Shown piece after piece: positions 6,388 through 11,755 of a stretch of DNA of 11,755 nucleotides (positions are counted from its first letter, which is position 1; every line of letters begins with the position of its first letter). A program made the translations under genes and the position numbers. Location of the stretch: positions 1 to 11,755 of the forward strand of contig VBPB01000294.1 in NCBI GenBank assembly GCA_005893365.1. The letters are read 5' to 3'. Origin of the DNA: Candidatus Eiseniibacteriota bacterium (GTDB taxonomy: Bacteria; Eisenbacteria; RBG-16-71-46). Below the pieces are notes generated by a model. It was given only the letters and a program-made list of their open reading frames with translations. It did no database searches and was not told where the DNA came from.

Positions 6388-7880
6388 GCCACTCGAGCAG
6401 CAGCCGCACGCCGTAGCCGGTCGCCCCGCGCGGCTCGTGCGGGCGCTCCACGTTGGTCCAGGCCGTGCTCGCGATGTCGAGGTGTGCCCAGGGCAGGTCG
6501 CGCGCGAAGTGCTTGAGGAAGATCGCCGCCAGACACGCCCCGCCCTCGCGCGCCCCCGAGTTGAGCAGGTCCGCGGTATCGCTGCGCATCTCGGGCGCGT
6601 AGTCGTCCCAGAGCGGCATGCGCCAGATGCGCTCGCCGCTCGCCTCGGCCGCGGCCGTGAGCTCCGCGGCCAGCGCCTCGTCGCCGGTGAACAGGCCCGC
6701 CGCCAGGTTCCCGAGCGCCAGCGTGATGGCCCCGGTCAGCGTGGCCACGTCCACGACCGCCGCCGGGGCGTAGCGCCGCGCGTAGCCGAGCGCGTCGGCG
6801 AGCAGCAGCCGGCCCTCGGCGTCGGTGTTGGTGACCTCGATGGTGGTGCCGTCCATCGCCCGCACCACGTCGCCGGGCTTGAACGCCCGGCCGCCGGGCA
6901 TGTTCTCGGCGGTGGGGATGATCCCGACCACCCGGAACGGCGGCGCCAGCGTGGGCAGCGCCGAGAACAGTGCCAGCACCGCGGCGGCGCCCGACATGTC
7001 GTACTTCATCTCCGGTGTCGAAGGTGACGCCCTTGCCGATCACCACCACCGTGCCGGGGGTCGCGGCCGGTGGGGCCGAGCGGGTGCGCCGGGTCGCCGG
7101 GCGCGCGGGCTTGGGTGCGCCGGCCGCCGGCCGGTCGAGCGTGATGAGCCGCGGCGGGTGGACGCTGCCCCGCCCGACCGCCAGCAGCGCCCCGGCGCCG
7201 AGCCGCTCCAGCTGCGGCACGCCCAGCGCCTCGACGCGGGCCCCCGCCTGCCGGCCGATCTCGCGCGCCCGCGCCGCGAGCCCCTCGGGGGTCAGGTCCT
7301 GGCCCGGCGTGTTGGCGAGATCGCGGGCGAGACAGGCGGCCTCCGCCCAGCGGGCGCCGCGCGCCACGGCCGGTTCGAGCCGGGCCGCCGCTTGGGCGTC
7401 GCGCTCGATCACCTCGACGCGCTTGAGCGGCGGCGGGCCGGGGTCGCGCCGGTAGGCGGAGAAGCGGTAGTGGCCCAGCACCGAGCCCTCGGCGACCGCT
7501 TGGGCGGCCCGCGCGGGATCGAGGCCGCCGCGGCCCGCGCCGTGCGCCACGGTCACCAGCGTCCCGACCCCCAGCTCGCGCGCCCGCCGGGCCGCCTGGG
7601 CCGCGGCGAGCCGCGCGCGCCGCGCGTCGAGCAGCGCCCGGGGCCCGAGCCCGATCAGGATCAGGCGCCTGGCCTTGAGCCCGCGCGGGTAGAGCACCGC
7701 CGTCTCGAGGAACCGTCCCCGGAAGTCGCGCGCCTTGAGCACGGCACGCACCGCGCCCCGCGTGGCGCGGTCCACCGCCGCGGCGGCGCCGGTCAGGGCG
7801 CCTCCCCCTTCCAGGATGCCGAGTGCGAGCGCACCGGCCGGTCGTGCGGCGATGTCGCCGCGGCGCAGCGTCACGTCCAT
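6326..7880 (-). CDS. pepA: Leucyl (cytosol) aminopeptidase, M17 family, frame broken at about 7011 inside the active site
   Basis: The N-terminal frame (290 residues) carries the macrodomain-like M17 N-terminal region, the linker motif CLARDLANTPGQDLTPEGLA and the start of the catalytic domain, VVIGKGVTFDTG (Lys283 and Asp288 are metal ligands). The frame then changes. The protein resumes as EMKYDMSGAAAV and continues with NTDAEGRLLLADAL (Asp, Glu and Arg of the active site), LTGAITLALGN and WTNVERPHEPRGATGYGVRL to its natural end. The universally conserved GGISIKP segment between DTG and MKYDM, holding the catalytic lysine, is absent, and 3n+2 bases are lost. As written the product cannot be active; intact, it would be a hexameric two-metal exopeptidase that removes N-terminal Leu and other residues in peptide turnover. 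The linker at about 251-276 is unusually Ala/Pro/Arg-rich. The start is well supported by AGGAGG at 7887-7892. It is divergent from the glycine-zipper lipoprotein. Confidence 0.9.
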
Positions 7881-8201
7881 TGCGGACCTCCTAGGGGGAG
7901 AGCGGGATGGTGATGCGTTGGCGGAGCCTAGCCGAACTGGCGCCGGCGCGCCCAGGCGTCGGCCACGGATGCCAGGGGGCGCCGGGGGGCGCGCGGCCCC
8001 GCACGACCTACCCCCCGCGCCAACACCGTGCTTCGGAGCACAATCGACGGCTTGTCCCGGGCACGGGGTGCTGGCATGCTACCCTCCGTGCCGCACCGCG
8101 TCGCCACAGCGATGACGACGACCATGGAAGCCCCCGGGCCTCGCCGCCGGGGGATGACGGCGCCGGCCCGGATGCCGGCGGACAACGAGGGAGCGACCAC
8201 C
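7881..8201. other. Divergent intergenic region between pepA and the glycine-zipper lipoprotein
   Basis: A 321-base stretch with no credible gene; open frames crossing it have Arg/Pro/Gly-rich shadow composition. It holds the pepA ribosome binding site at its left end, a promoter candidate at 8052-8080 for the rightward gene, and the lipoprotein's Shine-Dalgarno (GAGGGAG) just before 8202. The leader segment 8125-8180 contains several C/G-rich runs that could fold, but I find no recognised riboswitch. Confidence 0.6.
8052..8080 (+). promoter_or_regulatory. Possible sigma-70-type promoter for the glycine-zipper lipoprotein
   Basis: TTGTCC (8052-8057) and CATGCT (8075-8080) are separated by exactly 17 bases, one of the few AT-containing spots in this GC-rich gap. 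Each box keeps several consensus positions. Transcription would begin near 8087, leaving a leader of about 115 bases. Found by eye, so moderate to low confidence. Confidence 0.33.
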
Positions 8202-8975
8202 ATGCGCAAGACCCTGATCCTGATCTGTGGGATCCTCGCCGCCACCGCGCTGCTCGCGGGCTGCGGCGCCAAGAAGGACGACCAGGCCGCCGCGACGGCC
8301 AGCGACAGCCTGCTCGCGTCGAACCCGCAGGAACCCGCCGCCGGCAGCATCACGCCTCAGACCCCCGCCCAGACGCCCGAGCCGGCCCCGGTGCCGACGC
8401 AGGCACCCGCGCCCAAGCCCAAGCCCACCGCCTCCAAGCCCGCGGTGCGGCGCCCGGCCGCGAACCCGGGCGTGACCGTGCCGGGCGGGACGCCGATCAA
8501 GGTGACGATGGACGCCAACATCACCTCCGAGACCGCGCAGACCGGTGACACCTGGACCGGGGTCGTGAAGGAGCCGGTGGTGATCGGGACCGCCGCGCCC
8601 ATCCCGGCCGGCAGCGTCGTGCGCGGCGTCATCACCGGATCGCTGGCGGCCGAGCGCGGCAACCGCGCGTTCCTGGCGCTCGAGGTCACCTCGGTCACGG
8701 TGGATGGCAAGGAACACTCGCTCTCGGCCAGCACCGACAGCATCATCGCCGGCTCGCCGCGGGCGCGGAACGTGGGCGCCATCGCCGGCGGCGCCGCGGC
8801 GGGCGCGTTGCTCGGCAAGGCGATCGGCGGCGGCGGCAAGGGCGCCCTGATCGGCGGCCTGCTCGGTGGCGCCGCGGCCACCGGGGCGGTGGCCAAGACC
8901 AAGGGCTACCAGGTGGTGCTCAAGCCCGGCACCGAGCTCACCTTCACGGTCAACAACCCGGTGGTCATGAAGTAG
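8202..8975 (+). CDS. Lipoprotein with Pro-rich linker and C-terminal glycine zipper
   Basis: A 257-residue putative lipoprotein of unknown function. The signal peptide ends in a textbook lipobox, LLAGC, so Cys21 would be lipidated. A disordered stretch rich in Pro, Ala, Lys and Thr (about 40-90; PAPKPKPTASKPA) follows and could span the periplasm. Then comes a beta-rich domain (from about GTPIKVTMDANITSE to TVDGKEHSLSAS) and a glycine-zipper segment (AGGAAAGALLGKAIGGGGKG and IGGLLGGAAATGAVA) of the kind that packs helices in membranes. The last strand reads YQVVLKPGTELTFTVNNPV. The domain resembles exported proteins with a 'GTPIKV' start found in several environmental phyla, but no function is known; outer-membrane anchoring or cell-wall contact is an inference. 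The ATG at 8202 is chosen over longer in-frame starts because of the lipobox and the GAGGGAG about seven bases upstream. A strong terminator follows, so it is probably monocistronic. Confidence 0.85.
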   Translation: MRKTLILICGILAATALLAGCGAKKDDQAAATASDSLLASNPQEPAAGSITPQTPAQTPEPAPVPTQAPAPKPKPTASKPAVRRPAANPGVTVPGGTPIKVTMDANITSETAQTGDTWTGVVKEPVVIGTAAPIPAGSVVRGVITGSLAAERGNRAFLALEVTSVTVDGKEHSLSASTDSIIAGSPRARNVGAIAGGAAAGALLGKAIGGGGKGALIGGLLGGAAATGAVAKTKGYQVVLKPGTELTFTVNNPVVMK

Positions 8976-8998
8976 CGGACCAGCCTCGGCGACGGCGC

Positions 8999-9034
8999 GC
9001 GGGCGGGGCCTCGAAGCCCCGCCCGCCGCGTTTT
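8999..9034 (+). terminator. Rho-independent terminator after the glycine-zipper lipoprotein
   Basis: GCGGGCGGGGC (8999-9009) pairs perfectly with GCCCCGCCCGC (9016-9026) around the loop CTCGAA. CGCG and TTTT (9031-9034) follow. It begins 24 bases after the lipoprotein stop codon, on the correct strand, and is the clearest terminator in the window. Confidence 0.85.
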
Positions 9035-9142
9035 CGGGCGCAAGAGCGGGCGCGGGGGCGCTGTCCCCGCAGGGTCCGCGGCCTCCCGCCGAGTGCACCG
9101 GCGCGTACAGGCCTCGGCGGACCGCACGCACGCCGCCCATGG

Positions 9143-9160
9143 GCCGCAACGGGTTGCGGC
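9143..9160. repeat. Dyad symmetry upstream of the second lipoprotein
   Basis: GCCGCAAC-GG-GTTGCGGC is a perfect eight-base inverted repeat with a two-base centre, lying 110 bases before the start at 9271. The small centre suits a protein-binding operator better than a hairpin. The rest of the 236-base gap 9035-9270 shows no gene. Confidence 0.35.
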
Positions 9161-9270
9161 GCCGCCCCTATGGCATGTGGCCTGCTCGACTCCCTCGCCG
9201 AGGGCAGGCACCCCACGGACCCCGGCAACGCGCGACCGAACGACCTCGCAGCGGCGCGCAGGAGGACATC

Positions 9271-10150
9271 ATGCGATCACGGCTCCCGCTCGTCACGATG
9301 CTGGCACTGCTCACCGGACTCGCGAGCAGCTGCTCGACCCAGAACAACGTCAGCGGTCCCGGAGGCGCTTCGACCGCCAGCCAGGACCAGGCCGAGGTCT
9401 CCTCCAGGCGCAGGTCGGCGCGTCCGCGGTCGCGGGCGACGCCACGTTGAGCGCCCAGCTCGCCATCCGGCCGCTGTTCTTCTGGCGCGACATCCGGCGC
9501 GTCGAGCGCACGTTCGACTTCGACTTCCGCGACCCCGACTCGACCGGGCGTCCCACCGCCGCGGTCGTCACCGCCCACCGCTTCATGCAGGGCAGCTTCA
9601 ACCTCGTGGTGGCGGACAACGTCCCCGAGGGCAGCCCGCCGTCGTCGCACGTCATCTCCAAGCCGCTCGCCGACAACGCCGTGCGTCGCATCCTGCTGCG
9701 GCGCGTGCTGCTGCCCGACTCCAGCCGCCGGTGGCGCGTGGTCGCGATCTCGGGGGTCAAGATCACCTCGCGCGCCGCGACCAGCCGGCTCGACAGCCTC
9801 CGCATCCAGAGCGGCGCGGTCGACACGACCCTCGTCAACGCGCTCGCCTTCTTCCGGCTGCGCGGCCTGCTCAAGCTGGACGCCGGCGCCCAGGTCACGC
9901 TCACGGCGTACACGCCGCGGCTCGACGACGTGGTCCTGCTCTACCTGCGTGACCACCGGGTCGCGTTCCACAACAACGGCGACGGCACCTACACCGTGAC
10001 GTTCGCCGCCCCGGACCTTCCGGACCTGCACCACCTGGGGGTCAACGTCCTGGCGCACGGGACGCTGTTCGACGACACCGCCGCCTACGACTCGCAGGCG
10101 TGGATCGAGCCCTACCTGGTGCACCCGATCCTGATCGCCGACGGGACGGC
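9271..10150 (+). CDS. Putative lipoprotein of unknown function, frame switch near 9397 and 3' end missing
   Basis: The first 45 residues (from MRSRLPLVTMLALLTGLA) form a signal peptide with a lipobox-like LASSC (Cys21) and start five bases after a perfect AGGAGG (9260-9265). At about 9397-9399 the frame changes (3n+1 bases missing or one slip). The protein continues as LLQAQVGASAVAGDATLSAQ, then FFWRDIRRVERTFDFDFRDP, DGTYTVTFAAPDLPDLHHLG and YDSQAWIEPYLVHP. The downstream part has alternating hydrophobic residues, suggesting beta sandwiches, and HNNGDGTYTVTFAAPD resembles an Ig-like strand. I recognise no named family. Near 10150 the frame runs without a stop into the complement of the NYN gene and formally ends only at 10385, so the real C-terminus and stop are absent. 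The true end is set here by where plausible protein sequence gives way to antisense sequence. It is separated from the preceding gene by a terminator. Confidence 0.68.
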
Positions 10151-10758
10151 GCCCCTTGAAGAGCTCGGCCCACTCCTCGAGCTCCTTGCGCGACAGCGTC
10201 GTCGGCTTCTCCGGCGCCTCGGCCGCGGGCGTGCCGCCCACGGGTCCGAGCACGCTCGCCATGAACAGGTCGGCGAGCGAGACCTCGGCGCCCATCGCGC
10301 GCGCGTGACGCGCCACCTCGAGGTCGGAGGTCACCACCGTCAGCCGCGGGCGTGCCGCCCACGGGTCCGAGCACGCTCGCCATGAACAGGTCGGCGAGCG
10401 AGACCTCGGCGCCCATCGCGCGCGCGTGACGCGCCACCTCGAGGTCGGAGGTCACCACCGTCAGCCGGTCGACGCGCTCCACCCACTCCTCGACCAGCGT
10501 GCGGATCAGGTCGTCGGCCTTCTGCGGCGGCCGCGAGAAGCGGACCTCGATGCGCCCGCTGCTCTCGTCCTCGCCGCGCGCCTCCGCGCCGTCGAAGACC
10601 ACGAGGAACCGCGCCTCGCCCGCGCCCACCGCCCAGGCGAGGAGGTTGACCAGCTTCTCGCGCGCCTGGCGCAGGGTGCGGTCCGGGCCCGGCTTGAGCG
10701 AGGGGGAGCGCAGGATGAGGTTGTACCCATCCACCAGGATCAGCCGATCCTCACTCAC
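10150..10758 (-). CDS. YacP-like NYN/PIN-domain RNA-binding nuclease, frame broken by a tandem duplication, 3' end missing
   Basis: The start is VSEDRLILVDGYNLI from a GTG at 10758 with GGAGGG seven bases upstream; an ATG at 10806 would add 16 residues. The frame shows the NYN (DUF901, YacP-like) acidic set: Asp10 in VDGYN, Asp56 in VVFDG and Asp105 in VVTSD, with LTVVTSDLEVARHARAMGAE as the family's best motif. Such proteins are PIN-like ribonucleases; Bacillus YacP/Rae1 is a ribosome-associated mRNA endonuclease. After GGTPAA the frame is destroyed by an exact 125-base repeat (period 121). Removing one copy restores EAPEKPTTLSRKELEEWAEL and FKG, about 162 residues in all, close to the family's usual length. 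The last residues and the stop codon are missing at about 10150, where the convergent lipoprotein is also cut. It lies 90 bases downstream of the Ycf48-like gene on the same strand and may be cotranscribed with it. Confidence 0.8.
10222..10467. repeat. Exact 125-base tandem direct repeat, period 121
   Basis: Positions 10222-10346 and 10343-10467 are identical. The two copies share the four-base overlap GCCG at 10343-10346. The bases just outside differ (G at 10221 against A at 10342; C at 10347 against G at 10468). The repeat lies inside the NYN gene and covers VVTSDLEVARHARAMGAE through GGTPAA. As 121 is not a multiple of three, the extra copy shifts the frame. Perfect identity means either a very recent duplication or overlapping contig ends joined without trimming. 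Confidence 0.97.
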
Positions 10759-10819
10759 GGACGCGCCCTCCAGCCTCGGCCTAAGGAACGCCCCGCAGTC
10801 TCTCACATCCGCAGCGCCC

Positions 10820-10841
10820 GGCCCGCCGTGTGGTGCGGGCC
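10820..10841. terminator. Weak hairpin after the Ycf48-like gene
   Basis: GGCCCGC (10820-10826) pairs with GCGGGCC (10835-10841) around an eight-base loop, starting eight bases beyond the stop codon of the Ycf48-like gene on the minus strand. No T-run follows, so it may only attenuate or protect the mRNA end between this gene and the NYN gene. Confidence 0.35.
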
Positions 10842-10848
10842 CAAGGCG

Positions 10849-11755
10849 TCAGTCGTGGCCGCCCACCGCGGTGTGGACGATGGTGCCGGCATCGCCCACC
10901 GCCCAGCCGCGCTGCGTGTCGACGAAGAACACGCCGTTGAGCGTGTTGCTGGAATGCGCCACCTGGTACTGCCAGGACTGCCCGCCGTCGTCGCTGCGCA
11001 GGATGGAAGTGGACCCCCTCGAGCTGGTTGAAGGCCCCGGTGTTGACCAGCGACCAGCCGAACGAGGTCGGCGTGCCGGTGGTCAGGGGGGCCACGCCCT
11101 GGCTGCCCACCGCCCAGGCCGACTCGGCGCGCCGCCGCCACACCGCCTTCAAGGCCTGCGTGGTGCCGGCGCCGTCGTCGGCCCAGCTCACCCCGCGGTC
11201 GATGGTGCCGAAGAGGGCGCCGCCGTCGCCCACCACCCAGCCGAACCGCGCGCCGGCGAACGACACGCTGCGGAGCGTGAAGGTGGTCAGCGTGGTCCGC
11301 CCCCACGAGGCGCCGCCGTCCACGGTGTTGAGCACGACGCCCGCGCTGCCGCAGGCGAAGCCGGTGTCGGGGTCGGTGAAGCACACGTCCGTCAGGTTCT
11401 CGGAGGCGTTGACTGCGACCCGGTTCCAGTTGGCGCCGGCGTCGGTGGTGTGCATCAGCGTCCCGAAGTTGCCGACCGCCCAGCCCTCGTCGGCGCTGGT
11501 GAACCACACGCCGTTGAGGTTGTACGAGGTGCGGCTCGCCTGCGACGACCACTGCGCGCCCGCGTTCCCGGTGTGGATGATCGCCCCGGCGTCGCCCACC
11601 GCCCAACCCGACTGCCCGTCGGCCTGGAAGAACACGCCGTGGAGGTTCCGCTGCGTGGCGCTGGGCTGGACCACCCACCCGGAGTCCCGGAACACGAAGA
11701 CGGTCGCGTACCCGGTGCGGCCACCGCTGGTCTTGGCGTAGACCGTGTCGAGCCC
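10849..11755 (-). CDS. Ycf48/BNR-like beta-propeller repeat protein, N-terminus outside window, frame broken near 11005
   Basis: The frame is open to the right edge, so the beginning is missing. It is made of about 43-residue repeats with the pattern 'L-GV-F ... GWAVGD-G-I-HT-DGG--W': GWAVGDAGAIIHTGNAGAQW, GWAVGNFGTLMHTTDAGANW, GFACGSAGVVLNTVDGGASW, GWVVGDGGALFGTIDRGVSW, then AWAVGSQGVAPLTTG. This is the Ycf48 / PSII_BNR type of propeller blade. In plants and cyanobacteria Ycf48 assists photosystem II assembly; in other bacteria such proteins are secreted or surface propellers of unknown role, sometimes with a C-terminal sorting domain, which is absent here. After LEGVHF at about 11005 the frame changes (3n+2 bases lost). 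The sequence resumes at ILRSDDGGQSWQYQVAH, then a last repeat GWAVGDAGTIVHTAVGGHD and the stop. The lost segment would be the GWAVG core of one blade. Seven blades are recognisable, counting the broken one. Confidence 0.85.

Noticed and set aside
8079..9149. Minus-strand open frame of 356 codons over the glycine-zipper lipoprotein
   Set aside because: Gly/Arg/Ala-rich shadow of a gene with lipobox, ribosome binding site and terminator on the plus strand.
10222..10467. CRISPR-like or insertion-sequence repeat
   Set aside because: Only two abutting copies without spacer, both coding for NYN protein sequence; no terminal inverted repeats or transposase.

Overview
The window is very GC-rich (GC-heavy third codon positions throughout) and bacterial. 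It carries ten genes, no RNA genes, no mobile elements and no CRISPR array. Features such as a DUF2723/TMEM260-type membrane protein, a secreted double-PDZ protein, lipoproteins and a Ycf48/BNR-like repeat protein suggest an uncultivated soil- or sediment-type phylum (Eisenbacteria, Gemmatimonadota or a relative). That placement is an inference from gene style, not proven.

Left part (1-2672): the N-terminal part of a DUF2723 membrane protein leaves the window on the minus strand. It is divergent from a cytoplasmic GAF-coiled coil-GAF sensor protein on the plus strand. That protein converges on a minus-strand Nudix hydrolase with an N-terminal zinc ribbon.

Middle part (2673-7880): a gene-free stretch with a very strong inverted repeat is followed by a secreted double-PDZ protein (minus). 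Across a 130-base divergent promoter region lies an rlmD-like 23S rRNA uracil-5-methyltransferase with a 4Fe-4S cysteine set (plus). Next come an exported protein of unknown function (plus) and an M17 leucyl aminopeptidase, pepA (minus), whose 3' ends overlap by 62 bases.

Right part (7881-11755): a divergent promoter region leads into a glycine-zipper lipoprotein (plus) with a textbook terminator. Then come a second putative lipoprotein of unknown function (plus), a YacP-like NYN/PIN-domain protein (minus), and a Ycf48/BNR-like repeat protein entering from the right edge (minus). These are mostly housekeeping and envelope genes; I see no single multi-gene system.

The most striking property is damage. 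Between about 3.2 kb and 11.0 kb, four genes change reading frame at one sharp point; in three of these, conserved family sequence is also visibly missing. Two convergent genes have both lost their 3' ends at one point (about 10150), and the NYN gene carries an exact 125-base direct repeat (period 121) that breaks its frame. The common signature is best explained by a fragmented scaffold whose gaps were closed or stripped, though real mutations cannot be excluded from sequence alone. Functional reading should use the reconstructed proteins described in the entries.
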